Counted from the stretch's first letter, positions 43,370 to 51,874 are shown. The stretch: 60,056 nt of DNA from Oscillospiraceae bacterium (GCA_022801715.1 JAAWSV010000012.1:1-60056); one strand, 5' to 3'. Numbers and translations are program-made. The notes: a model not told the origin generated them from the letters alone.

Positions 43370-45070
43370 ATGACGACCAGACTGCGGCGTCTCGCCGCAC
43401 TGCTGCTGGCGCTGGCGCTGACGCTGTCCGCCACCGCCTTTGCCGCGGAGGACCAGCGCACCGCCCAGCGGCGGGAGGATCTTGATGTCCTCTACAGCAC
43501 CCTCACCGAGAAACATCCGGACCTGTTCCACCGCACACCGGAGAGCGCATTCCTGCAAAAAAAGGCGGAGATCGAGGCGGAACTCCCGGAGATGGACGAT
43601 CTGACCTTCGCCTTCGCCCTCCAGTCTTTAGTCAGCTTGGCCGGGGACTCCCACACCACGCTGAGCCTGAGCCTCTCCGAGACCCATCTCTACCCGGTGG
43701 CCCTCTCCCAGCTGGCGGAGGGCTGGGTGCTCACCGCCCTGCCGGCGTCGGAAAAAGCCTGTATCGGCTGGACGGTGGAGCGGGTCAACGGCATGAGCAT
43801 GACCACGGTGGAGGAGCGTCTGGCCGACATCTACAGCTATGACAACATGGTGCGCCTGCGCCGGCAGGTCCAGCAGGGCTTTGCCGCGGCGGAGCTGCTG
43901 CGCTATGTGGGCATCACCGAGGACATGGGCCCCCTCGCCATTGAGGCCGCCGGCCCCGGCGGGGAGCGGAGGACCATCACCCTCCCCCTCCTCCCGGAGG
44001 AGCAGGAGCAGTGGCCGGAGATGGCACGCCTGACGCCCCAAGGGACTCCCGCCACCGCCTTCCAGCGCCGGGCCTACTTCTCTCTGGACTTGGGCGACGC
44101 CTACTACATCCAGTACAACACCTGTCAGGAGGACCCGGAGCTGCCTATGGAGCAGTTCGCCGCCCAAGTGGAGCGGGATTTAGGCGCCAAAAGGTACGGA
44201 AAAGTCCTGATAGATCTGCGCAATAACGGCGGCGGCTCCGATGGGGTACTGGTACCGATCCTGATGCTTCTGGCTCCTAAGATCCGCGCCGGTGAGACGG
44301 AGGTCTGGGGCCTTGTGGGGGAGAGCACCTTCTCCTCCGCCCTCATCAACGCCGCGGAGATCCGGGAGCTGGGTGGCTTCTTGGCCGGCACGCCCACCGG
44401 GGGCAGTGTGGACCACTTCGGCTCCGTGAGCACCTTTACCCTGCCCAATTCCGGTATCCGGGGCCAGTATTCCAACAAATATTTGGAGCTGGGCGGCCTT
44501 CTGGAGAGCGCCGCCGGCATAGGGGTGGCGCCCCTCCAGCCGGACCTGTACCTGCCGGAGACCACCGCGGACCGTCTGGCGGGCCGGGACACGGTGGTGG
44601 AGGCTGTTTTGGCTCAAAAAGTTCCCTATATTCCGGAAATAGAGGGGAAACGCCCTCTGTCCCGGGGCCGATTTGTGGGGATGCTCAGGGAGGCCTTGGG
44701 GGCCGGGGCGGAGAGCTGGGACAGCGGTTTTGAGGATTTGTTTCCCCTGAGCTGGTTTGTGCCCGATGTGGTCTGGGCGGAGGAGAATGGGGTCGTCTCC
44801 GGTACGGGGGCGGGGTCCTTTGCGCCCCTGCGGACCATCACCTGTCAGGAGGCGGCGGTGCTGGTGGAGCGGGCCCTTGCCGCCGCCGGCAGGACGCTGC
44901 CCGCTGTGCAGGAGGGGCCGGCTCCCGAGGGGGCCACCGCCTACGCGGCGGAGGCGGTGGCCGCGGCCTTCCGTCAGGGCCTCCTGCCGGAGGGCGTCTC
45001 CCCGCAGGCAGAGCTGTGCCGCGCCGACGGTGAAGCTATTTTGGCACGCCTGTCTGACGCGCTGAAATAG
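43370..45070 (+). CDS. Secreted S41-like peptidase with a C-terminal SLH-like region
   Basis: 566 residues. A signal peptide (1-25) ends in Ala-Phe-Ala-Ala. The peptidase part has Ile-Asp-Leu-Arg-Asn-Asn-Gly-Gly-Gly near residue 282 and a probable nucleophile in Ser-Thr-Phe-Ser322-Ser323-Ala, followed by Thr-Pro-Thr-Gly-Gly and Leu-Pro-Asn-Ser-Gly; this resembles S41 tail-specific-type proteases of Clostridia. Residues about 440-565 have an SLH-like pattern (Phe-Val-Pro-Asp-Val-Val-Trp-Ala-Glu-Glu-Asn-Gly-Val), probably binding the cell wall. It is monocistronic. Confidence 0.85.
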   Translation: MTTRLRRLAALLLALALTLSATAFAAEDQRTAQRREDLDVLYSTLTEKHPDLFHRTPESAFLQKKAEIEAELPEMDDLTFAFALQSLVSLAGDSHTTLSLSLSETHLYPVALSQLAEGWVLTALPASEKACIGWTVERVNGMSMTTVEERLADIYSYDNMVRLRRQVQQGFAAAELLRYVGITEDMGPLAIEAAGPGGERRTITLPLLPEEQEQWPEMARLTPQGTPATAFQRRAYFSLDLGDAYYIQYNTCQEDPELPMEQFAAQVERDLGAKRYGKVLIDLRNNGGGSDGVLVPILMLLAPKIRAGETEVWGLVGESTFSSALINAAEIRELGGFLAGTPTGGSVDHFGSVSTFTLPNSGIRGQYSNKYLELGGLLESAAGIGVAPLQPDLYLPETTADRLAGRDTVVEAVLAQKVPYIPEIEGKRPLSRGRFVGMLREALGAGAESWDSGFEDLFPLSWFVPDVVWAEENGVVSGTGAGSFAPLRTITCQEAAVLVERALAAAGRTLPAVQEGPAPEGATAYAAEAVAAAFRQGLLPEGVSPQAELCRADGEAILARLSDALK

Positions 45071-45190
45071 TTCTGAAAATTTGTGAAATTGGCGAAAAAT
45101 ACAAGCATATAGCCGGAAAAATGGTGGGCGGATTTTTCGCATACTCCGCGCCGCCTTTGGGCATACTACCTCTGACAGGGAGGTGGCAGT

Positions 45191-45409
45191 ATGCCCAAGA
45201 ACACCCCGCCTACGGAGCGGGTGCCCGGATATCCAGATGGTCCGGATGATGTGATCAACCTCTACGGCACCTACGAGATTCAGCCCACGGCGGACACGGA
45301 TCACCGCTATCCTATGATCGCTCAGGGGCTGTCCCAGGAGGAGCGCCAGCGCAGCCGGGAGAACGCTCGCCTGCGCCGGATTGAGGAGCAGAAGAGGGAC
45401 AAGAAGTAA
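45191..45409 (+). CDS. Small hydrophilic protein, unknown
   Basis: 72 residues. The middle reads Asp-Val-Ile-Asn-Leu-Tyr-Gly-Thr-Tyr-Glu-Ile-Gln-Pro-Thr-Ala-Asp-Thr, followed by a His-Arg-Tyr-Pro-Met-Ile motif and a Lys/Arg/Glu-rich helical C-terminus. A strong GGGAGG site lies 7 nt before the ATG, which supports translation. There is no signal peptide or membrane helix. Function unknown. Confidence 0.7.
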   Translation: MPKNTPPTERVPGYPDGPDDVINLYGTYEIQPTADTDHRYPMIAQGLSQEERQRSRENARLRRIEEQKRDKK

Positions 45410-45429
45410 CAGGAGGGACGCAGGTTCTT

Positions 45430-45660
45430 CCTGTTATTTCTTGTTTTTACCTTTTTATGGTAAAAATGGGGGTAAAAAACCACGATTTTTGCGAAAAAAA
45501 CGGGGAAAAACGTGAAAAAAACGGAAAAAAAGAGGGGGGTGTTGCACGCCATGTTGCACGTTAAGGGACTTTTTGAGGACGTGGCACCCCCCACTTCCGC
45601 CTGATGCTGTTGAAGCCGGTTTTTGAAATGGGAGGTTGGAGTCCATTGGCGGAAAGATCT
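45430..45660. other. Purine-rich gap with GC-clamped inverted repeat and TTGCACG direct repeat
   Basis: The gap 45410-45673 is A-rich on the plus strand. GGGGGGTG (45534-45541) pairs with CACCCCCC (45585-45592) around a loop carrying two copies of GTTGCACG. No convincing gene is present. It could be a scar of an integrated element, but no integrase or second end is visible. Confidence 0.4.
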
Positions 45661-45673
45661 GATAAAATATAAT

Positions 45674-46072
45674 TTAATCATACATTGAGTTGATCTCATG
45701 AGCGGGGCATCTGCGCGCTGCCCAGCCTGCGAAGAAGTCGTTGAAGAACTTGCAGTATTCAGGTGTTATGAATTTTGAGAGCAGAGCGCCGCCGCTGGTG
45801 ACGATTAGCGTGTTGCTGTCTCGCTCCTGCTTCATGATCAGGACTTCTCCGCCGCCGCCGTATCCGATTGCGATATACTCCGGGCAGTATTGGTCCATTT
45901 CGTGCAGCGCTCTCTCCTCCGGCAGCTCCTCCAGTGAACAGAGGCTGATATCTCCATAGCTTTTGCAGTAGGCCTGCGGGTTGTTGTCGGAGATCAGCAG
46001 GAATTCTATGTAGCTTTCCGGTAGGGTGTAGTGGTGCTCTCTTTCAAAGGCCTCGATGGCGGCTCTGTCCAT
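45674..46072 (-). CDS. SUKH (SMI1/KNR4)-family protein
   Basis: 132 residues. It has the SUKH opening, Ile-Glu-Ala-Phe-Glu-Arg-Glu, then Thr-Leu-Pro-Glu-Ser-Tyr-Ile-Glu-Phe-Leu-Leu, and the central Tyr-Ile-Ala-Ile-Gly-Tyr-Gly-Gly-Gly-Gly-Glu. Family members are often immunity proteins to polymorphic toxins, or of unknown role. No toxin gene is adjacent. AAAGGAGG precedes the ATG. This is the second SUKH gene in the window besides the broken one at 25 kb. Confidence 0.85.
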   Translation of the reverse strand: MDRAAIEAFEREHHYTLPESYIEFLLISDNNPQAYCKSYGDISLCSLEELPEERALHEMDQYCPEYIAIGYGGGGEVLIMKQERDSNTLIVTSGGALLSKFITPEYCKFFNDFFAGWAARRCPAHEINSMYD

Positions 46073-46164
46073 ATGTGGCCTCCTTTGTTTGTAAGGTGCC
46101 GGTTTGCTGCTGTGATGATAGCATGGGTCCGGTTTTCTGTCAATTTGTTTGGTGGGTTTGATTA

Positions 46165-46410
46165 GGGGGGCGTGGGGGGAGACCGAGGGGGCGGCGCGCC
46201 GGGTCGTCGCGCCCTACGGGGTGGGGCATCGGATGTGGTTTATGGAAACAGGTGTAGGGGCGCACACAGTGCAGCCGTTGGCGGCTCTGCCACTTACGGA
46301 TGCGGTGTACCCCTGCGGGCAGCGTGCGCCCGTCCTTCACCGGCGCGGTGGGTGTCGATAGAGCGGGCGCACAGTGTGCGCCCCTACATACGGTATACCG
46401 AAGTATTCCG
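46165..46410. repeat. Family A repeat, shorter copy
   Basis: It carries the GTCGTCGCGCCCTACGG motif at about 46204, a GTAGGGGCGCACACAGTGC motif at about 46255, a GGGCGCACAGTGTGCGCCCC palindrome at about 46367, and GTGTACCCCTGCGGGC in between. It lacks the terminal hairpins of the long copies. The gap 46073-46569 has no gene. Confidence 0.7.
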
Positions 46411-46492
46411 ATTGACGGGGGGCGGCGGTTTTGTTGGGGGGTGGAGCAATCCGGGGAACGGGGGGGTGGGTGGGCTTGGTGCTTAAACTGCC

Positions 46493-46521
46493 TTGACTTT
46501 TTTCGTTGCTGACGATACAAT
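46493..46521 (+). promoter_or_regulatory. Promoter of proS
   Basis: TTGACT at 46493-46498, a 17-nt spacer, and TACAAT at 46516-46521. The ~40-nt leader leaves no room for a T-box. Confidence 0.85.
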
Positions 46522-46569
46522 AGGAGCGCGAAAAACACCACCATTTTATATAGATAGGAGAATAACGCT

Positions 46570-48012
46570 ATGGCACAGGATAAACGGCAGGTGGAGGCCA
46601 TCACCTCCCGGGATGTGGACTTCGCCCAGTGGTACACCGATGTATGCACCAAGGCGGAGCTGATCGACTACTCCAGCATCAAGGGGATGTTTATTTACCG
46701 CCCCTATGGCTACGCCATCTGGGAGAATATCCAGCACCTGATGGACGCCGAGTTCAAGAAGACCGGCCACGAGAACGTCTACCTCCCCATGCTGATTCCC
46801 GAGAGCCTGCTCCAGAAGGAGAAGGACCACGTGGAGGGGTTTGCCCCGGAGTGCGCCTGGGTCACCATGGGCGGCAGCGAGCCGCTGGAGGAGCGGTACT
46901 GCATCCGGCCCACCAGTGAGACGCTGTTCTGCGAACACTACAAGAACGTGATCCAGTCCTACCGGGATCTGCCCAAGCTCTACAACCAGTGGTGCAGCGT
47001 TCTGCGCTGGGAGAAAACCTCCCGGCCCTTCCTCCGCCACCGGGAGTTTTTGTGGCAGGAGGGGCACACCATGCACGCCACCGCCGAGGAGGCCAGGGAG
47101 GAGACCCAGCGGATGCTGAACGTCTACGCCGACTTCTGCGAGAAGGTGCTGGCCATGCCCGTGACGCGGGGCATCAAGACCGACAAGGAGAAGTTTAACG
47201 GCGCCGAGGAGACCTACACCGTGGAGTGCATGATGCACGACAAGAAGGCCCTCCAGGCGGGCACCAGCCACTACTTCGGGGACGGCTTCGCCAGGGCCTT
47301 TGACATCACCTTCGCCGACAAGGACAACGGCCGCAGCTATCCCCACCAGACCAGCTGGGGCGTCTCCACCCGGCTGATCGGCGGCATCATTATGACCCAC
47401 GGCGACGACAACGGGCTGGTGCTCCCCCCCCGGATCGCCCCCATTCAGGCCATCGTGATCCCCGTGGCCCAGCACAAGGCGGGGGTGGCGGAGGCCGCCA
47501 ACGGCCTCTTAGAGCGCCTGCAGGCCGCCGGGGTGCGGACGAAGATCGACCTCAGCGACAAGGCGCCCGGCTGGAAGTTCGCCGAGTACGAGATGCGGGG
47601 CGTGCCCATCCGGGTGGAGATCGGGCCCAAGGACATGGAGAAGGGACAGTGCTGCATAGCCCGCCGGGATACCGGGGAGAAGATGTTCATCCCTCTGGAG
47701 GAGCTGGAGGGGACAGTGGCACGGCTGCTGGACGAGATCCACGACAACATGTTCGCCATGGCCAGGAAGAACCTGGAGGACAACTTCTTTACCGCCGAGA
47801 CGCTGGAGGAGGTCAAGGAGATTTTAGAGCGCAACGGCGGCGGCTTTGTGATGACCAAGTGGTGCAAGTCGCTGGAGTGCGAGATGGCCATGAAGGAGCA
47901 GGCGGGCGTCACCAGCCGGTGCATGCCGCTGGCCCAGCGGCGGAATTTGGGGCGCTGCCCCGTGTGCGGCAAGGAGTGCGGCACGGATATTATCTGGGGC
48001 GTGGCCTATTAA
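46570..48012 (+). CDS. proS: Prolyl-tRNA synthetase, archaeal/eukaryote-like type
   Basis: 480 residues, shorter than the bacterial-type ProRS and without its editing insertion. The class II core has Arg-Pro-Thr-Ser-Glu-Thr near residue 115 and Arg-Trp-Glu-Lys-Thr-Ser-Arg-Pro-Phe-Leu-Arg near 145. An anticodon-binding domain follows at about 290-390. The C-terminal domain ends in Cys-Pro-Val-Cys-Gly-Lys-Glu-Cys-Gly, a probable zinc site, and a terminal Tyr. This type is known from many Clostridia. It charges tRNA-Pro. Confidence 0.96.
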   Translation: MAQDKRQVEAITSRDVDFAQWYTDVCTKAELIDYSSIKGMFIYRPYGYAIWENIQHLMDAEFKKTGHENVYLPMLIPESLLQKEKDHVEGFAPECAWVTMGGSEPLEERYCIRPTSETLFCEHYKNVIQSYRDLPKLYNQWCSVLRWEKTSRPFLRHREFLWQEGHTMHATAEEAREETQRMLNVYADFCEKVLAMPVTRGIKTDKEKFNGAEETYTVECMMHDKKALQAGTSHYFGDGFARAFDITFADKDNGRSYPHQTSWGVSTRLIGGIIMTHGDDNGLVLPPRIAPIQAIVIPVAQHKAGVAEAANGLLERLQAAGVRTKIDLSDKAPGWKFAEYEMRGVPIRVEIGPKDMEKGQCCIARRDTGEKMFIPLEELEGTVARLLDEIHDNMFAMARKNLEDNFFTAETLEEVKEILERNGGGFVMTKWCKSLECEMAMKEQAGVTSRCMPLAQRRNLGRCPVCGKECGTDIIWGVAY

Positions 48013-48043
48013 GCCGGTTGGAATACGGGCGATTGACGCGGTT

Positions 48044-48083
48044 AAAAAACCTATGCTTCCATCTGGAAGCATAGGTTTTTTGT
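48044..48083 (+). terminator. Strong terminator of proS
   Basis: A perfect 17-bp stem (48044-48060 with 48065-48081) begins with AAAAAA and ends with TTTTTT. Confidence 0.95.
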
Positions 48084-48139
48084 GAGGCTGCTGACAAAAT
48101 GAAGTGGTAAACATGTCGGCGGCCGGGGGCGGCTCTGTA

Positions 48140-48168
48140 TTGACACCTGCCCCAATGGGGGCTATAAT
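48140..48168 (+). promoter_or_regulatory. Perfect-consensus promoter of the SLH-beta-lactamase-fold gene
   Basis: TTGACA at 48140-48145, a 17-nt spacer and TATAAT at 48163-48168, predicting constitutive strong transcription. Confidence 0.9.
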
Positions 48169-48249
48169 AGGTCCATGTCGAAAGGGAGCGAATTCTGGGG
48201 CCTTTGCCTTGGGGCGGGGGCCGCGGAGAGAGAAATGGAGCATTGTGTG

Positions 48250-50208
48250 ATGAAAAAACAGATCATTGCCGCCGTCCTCGCGGCGGTCTGCCTGCTCACC
48301 GGCGGGGTGGCCATCGCCATAGCCGCCGACAGGGAGCCGGCGGAGCTCTCGGCGGAGGAGCTGGCGGCCGGCGTGGAGTCGGCGGAGCCGGAGGAGCCCC
48401 CGGTCACGCTGGCCGACATCCGGGCCGGGGCCAGGATAACCGATATTGACGCCAACACCCCCGCCTTTGACGCGGCGGCCTACCTGATGTACCGGGGGGC
48501 CATCTACGGGCAGGGGGGCGGGCGCTTTGCGCCCCACACGGCGGTGACGCGGGCCGAGGCGGTAACCGCCCTCTTCCGTCTCAGCGGGGAGGAGGCCCCG
48601 GCGCCCACCTCCACCATCACCGTCAGTCCCTCCAGCAATCCCAGGGAGATGCTGGTCACCATCGGCGATGTGGAGGAGATCCGCGCTGCCGAGGAGGAGC
48701 GGATGGGGGAGTTTGTCACCTTCTCCGATGTGCCCAAGGACAGCTGGTACGCCGAGGCGGTGACCTGGGCCCACGCCGCCGGCATCGTCACCGGCAGCGT
48801 GGAGGGCAGCTTCCACCCCAGAGATCCCATCACCAGAGCCCATTTAGCGGTGATGCTCCAGCGGTACGCCGGGCACATGGGCCTCCCCTCGGAGGGGAGC
48901 GGGGATCTGAGCGCCTACACCGACGCCGGCGCCGTCTACCGCTACGCGGAGGAGCCCCTCCGCTATGTGATAGGCTCCGGGCTCTACCGGACGGTGGTGG
49001 CGGACACGATCCACCCCGGCCTCCCGGTGTCCCGTGTGCAGATGGCCCAGATTCTCACCGGCCTCTGCGCCGGGGAGGACCCGCTGGCGGCGGAGATCTT
49101 TGACCGCCAGCCCTCCCGCACTGTCCCCCACGCCGCCAGGGACAGCCACGACGCCATTCAGGAGGCGGTGGAGGCGGCGGCCAAGAAGTATGGGGCCATT
49201 GGCGTCCAGGTGGCCGTGGTGGAAAACGGGGAGGTGTCCGACACCTTCGCCTGCGGCTGGGCCACACGGAACAGCGATCCCATGACCGCCGACCACAAGA
49301 TGCGGGTGGCCTCCCTCTCCAAGGTGGCGGTGGGCCTGGCGGCTATGGCCCTCAGCGAGGAGGGGAAGGTGAATTTGGATGAGAGCATCGGCAAATACTG
49401 GGGCTTTGAGGTGAAAAATCCCCAGTACCCGGACAAGCCGGTGAGCCTCCGTACCCTTCTGACGCACACCTCCTCCATCTTTAACGCCGGGGACAGCGAG
49501 TCCAGGTCCTATGAGAGCGTCAAGTCCCGGCTCCGGGGCAGCGGGTTCAGCGGCGGCGTCCCTGGCTCCATCGGCTACTGGAACTACAACAACTACGCCT
49601 ATGGTGTGCTGGGGATGACGCTGGAGCTGGCCTCGGGGGAGTATGTGGACGAGATCCTGAACCGCCGGCTCTTTGACACCATGGGCATTGACGGGGCCTT
49701 CGCCGCCGGCACCATCAGGGACAAGACCCGTATGGCCACTTTGTACTATAACGGCGGCGCAGTGTCCCGCACCGCGGACACCCAGCGGAGGATGGGGCGC
49801 TGGGCCTTCCCGGGGGCCACGGGCACCTACTTCGCCGGGGGCCTCACCATCAGCGCCCGGGATATAGGCAAGCTGGTGGGCCTTATGGCCAGCGATGGTC
49901 GCTTTGAGGGGGTGCAGCTCCTGAAGGCGGAGACGGTGGCGGTGATGGAGAGCTATGACCCCACGCCGGTGCCCGGCGGGTCCTATCAGGCCCAGCCCAT
50001 GCGCCGCTGGCCGGAGCTCTATGGCCGGCAGGATGTGTACTTCCACACCGGCAGCGCCTATGGCGTGTTTAACTGCATGTCCTATGATCCAAACACCGGC
50101 GACGGCGTGGTGGTGCTTACCGTGGGCGCCAGCGGGGCCAAGGATGAGTACGGGATCTATAGTATTTGCAGTGAGATCAATCAGGTAATATATGAGAAAA
50201 TCGCGTGA
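48250..50208 (+). CDS. SLH-anchored beta-lactamase/D-aminopeptidase-fold serine hydrolase
   Basis: 652 residues from ATG 48250. A signal peptide (1-25) is followed by up to three S-layer homology repeats (about 55-290), recognised by Phe-Asp-Val/Phe-Ser-Asp-Val-Pro-Lys-Asp-Ser-Trp-Tyr-Ala-Glu-Ala and Ile-Thr-Arg-Ala. The C-terminal class C-like domain (about 300-650) has Ser355-Leu-Ser-Lys358, a Tyr-Asn-Asn motif and a His-Thr-Gly motif, so it should be catalytic. Relatives are D-amino-acid peptidases or esterases as well as beta-lactamases. ATG 48235 with GGAGAG upstream is an alternative start. Confidence 0.9.
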   Translation: MKKQIIAAVLAAVCLLTGGVAIAIAADREPAELSAEELAAGVESAEPEEPPVTLADIRAGARITDIDANTPAFDAAAYLMYRGAIYGQGGGRFAPHTAVTRAEAVTALFRLSGEEAPAPTSTITVSPSSNPREMLVTIGDVEEIRAAEEERMGEFVTFSDVPKDSWYAEAVTWAHAAGIVTGSVEGSFHPRDPITRAHLAVMLQRYAGHMGLPSEGSGDLSAYTDAGAVYRYAEEPLRYVIGSGLYRTVVADTIHPGLPVSRVQMAQILTGLCAGEDPLAAEIFDRQPSRTVPHAARDSHDAIQEAVEAAAKKYGAIGVQVAVVENGEVSDTFACGWATRNSDPMTADHKMRVASLSKVAVGLAAMALSEEGKVNLDESIGKYWGFEVKNPQYPDKPVSLRTLLTHTSSIFNAGDSESRSYESVKSRLRGSGFSGGVPGSIGYWNYNNYAYGVLGMTLELASGEYVDEILNRRLFDTMGIDGAFAAGTIRDKTRMATLYYNGGAVSRTADTQRRMGRWAFPGATGTYFAGGLTISARDIGKLVGLMASDGRFEGVQLLKAETVAVMESYDPTPVPGGSYQAQPMRRWPELYGRQDVYFHTGSAYGVFNCMSYDPNTGDGVVVLTVGASGAKDEYGIYSICSEINQVIYEKIA

Positions 50209-50209
50209 G

Positions 50210-50545
50210 AATTTCGCTTGAAATCTGCGGATTTCAAGCGAGGGGAATAGGGTTTTCGTTTGAAATCCTTGGATTTCAAACTTGGATTTGAATTGACGGG
50301 GGGATTTTTCCTTGGAAGCGCCAAGGGCGATTCCAAGGCAAAAGGTTCAAACCGAGCGCGGCTATACTCAAAAAATGCAAGCATTTTTTGAGGGGACGGG
50401 GGTTACGCTTTTGCCTTGGAAGCGCCGGGGGCGATTCCAAGGAAAAAGGTTCAAACCGAGCGCGGTTTGCAAGGTGTTTTTCCGAAAACGCGGTTTCCGG
50501 AAAAACGATTCTTAGATTTTTTGCGCGAAGCGCAAACTCTGCCGA
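50210..50545 (+). repeat. Family B repeat, copy 2 (with internal duplication)
   Basis: Hairpins in order: 50215-50240 (CGCTTGAAATC arms), 50258-50281 (GTTTGAAATCC), 50310-50338 (CCTTGGAA/TTCCAAGG), 50367-50392 (CTCAAAAAATGC), a second CCTTGGAA unit at about 50413-50441, a CAAACCG/CGGTTTG unit near 50452, 50476-50506 (GTTTTTCCG plus AAAC, A-C mismatch), and 50520-50536 (TTTGCGC/GCGCAAA). The unit with CCTTGGAA through AACCGAGCGCGG occurs twice, about 103 nt apart. The gap 50209-50617 has no gene. Confidence 0.8.
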
Positions 50546-50617
50546 GGGCTTTTTGATGGGGGCTTGAAGGGTTTTTGTTGGTACATCATTGATAAACTTT
50601 TTTTACGGAGGAACGCT

Positions 50618-51847
50618 ATGAAACAGTCTTTATTGGCGCTGCTGCTCTGCTTGGTGATGGTGGGGTGCAGCGCGGCTAATGCGCCGGGGGAGCCGGCGGA
50701 TGCGGGGCAGTCCGGCATTGATGATACGCAGGTGACAGAGCCGGTGGAGCCGCCGCCTCCGCCGCCTCCGCCGGAGCCCATTGAGTCCACCCTGGTGGTG
50801 ATCGGCGACATCATGAACCATCTGCCCCAGGTCAATGACGCCTTTGACGGGGAGAAATACGACTATACCAATATGATGGGCGCCGTGGCCCCCTATGCCA
50901 CGGCGGCGGACTGCGCCGTGGGCAACTTTGAGACCACCCTGGCCGGGGGGCCGCCCTACTCCGGCTATCCGGCTTTCAACTCCCCGGATGACCTGGCCTA
51001 CAGTCTGAAGGACATGGGCTTTGATTTGATGCTTACGGCCAACAACCACAGCCTGGACCGGGGGGGCAAGGCGGTGATCCGCACCCTGGACGTGATGGAC
51101 GAGGCGGGGCTCAGGCACGTGGGCACCAGCCGCACGCAGGAGGAGTATGACAACAACATCCAGGTGATGGATGTGGGCGGCATCTCCGTGGCCTTCCTGG
51201 GCTACACCTACGGCACCAACGGCATTCCCACGCCCAAGGACGCCCCCTATGCCGTCAATCTCTTTAATACGGACTATCTGACCCACATGTCCACCCTGGA
51301 CGAGGAGAAGGTCCGGGGGGACTTGGAGAAGGCCAAGGCGCTGGACACCGATCTGATCGCGGTGATGATCCACTGGGGCGTGGAGTACCAGACCAAGCAG
51401 AACAGCTATCAGGATCAGGTGGCGGACTTCCTGTTTCAAAACGGCGCGGACATCATCCTGGGCGGACATGCCCATGTGCTCCAGCCTATGGAGCTGCGCA
51501 CGGTGACCATGCCTGACGGCACCGAGAAGCAGGGGTTTGTCTGCTACTCTTTAGGGAACTTTATCTCCGCGCAGAATGACCCCCTGACGGACACCACGGT
51601 GGTGCTGACGCTGGAGCTGAAGAAGGATTTGGAGACCAATGAGACCACCATTGAGGGCTTCAACTACCGGCCCATGCTGATGCTGGACCGGGAGGCCGGC
51701 GCGGAGGTGCGCTTCCAGCTGCTGGACGTCTACGCGGAGATCGCCAAGGGCGACGGCGCCGCCGTGTCTCAGGCGCGGCTCCAGCAGTGCATCGAGGACT
51801 GCCACCGGATTCTCGGCGCGGAGCACGATGTGGGCGCGGCGGAGTAG
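50618..51847 (+). CDS. CapA-family lipoprotein (metallophosphatase-like)
   Basis: 409 residues. A lipobox Val-Met-Val-Gly-Cys puts the lipidated Cys at about 18, then a Pro-rich linker (about 40-65). The CapA domain has Val-Ile-Gly-Asp-Ile-Met, Gly-Asn-Phe-Glu-Thr-Thr, Ala-Asn-Asn-His-Ser-Leu-Asp and Gly-Gly-His-Ala-His, the last a metal-binding motif. Relatives take part in poly-gamma-glutamate capsule synthesis, but no capB/capC is near, so the true role is open. CGGAGG precedes the ATG. Confidence 0.9.
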   Translation: MKQSLLALLLCLVMVGCSAANAPGEPADAGQSGIDDTQVTEPVEPPPPPPPPEPIESTLVVIGDIMNHLPQVNDAFDGEKYDYTNMMGAVAPYATAADCAVGNFETTLAGGPPYSGYPAFNSPDDLAYSLKDMGFDLMLTANNHSLDRGGKAVIRTLDVMDEAGLRHVGTSRTQEEYDNNIQVMDVGGISVAFLGYTYGTNGIPTPKDAPYAVNLFNTDYLTHMSTLDEEKVRGDLEKAKALDTDLIAVMIHWGVEYQTKQNSYQDQVADFLFQNGADIILGGHAHVLQPMELRTVTMPDGTEKQGFVCYSLGNFISAQNDPLTDTTVVLTLELKKDLETNETTIEGFNYRPMLMLDREAGAEVRFQLLDVYAEIAKGDGAAVSQARLQQCIEDCHRILGAEHDVGAAE

Positions 51848-51874
51848 GCCCGCGGCAGGGTTTTGTCTATCAAG

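Noticed and set aside
45322-45699. 125-residue minus-strand frame in the A-rich gap
   Set aside because: It overlaps the small gene at 45191, is Phe/Lys-rich from the A-tract, and has no ribosome site.
46400-46569. T-box leader before proS
   Set aside because: The promoter at 46493-46521 leaves only about 40 nt of leader, too short for a T-box.
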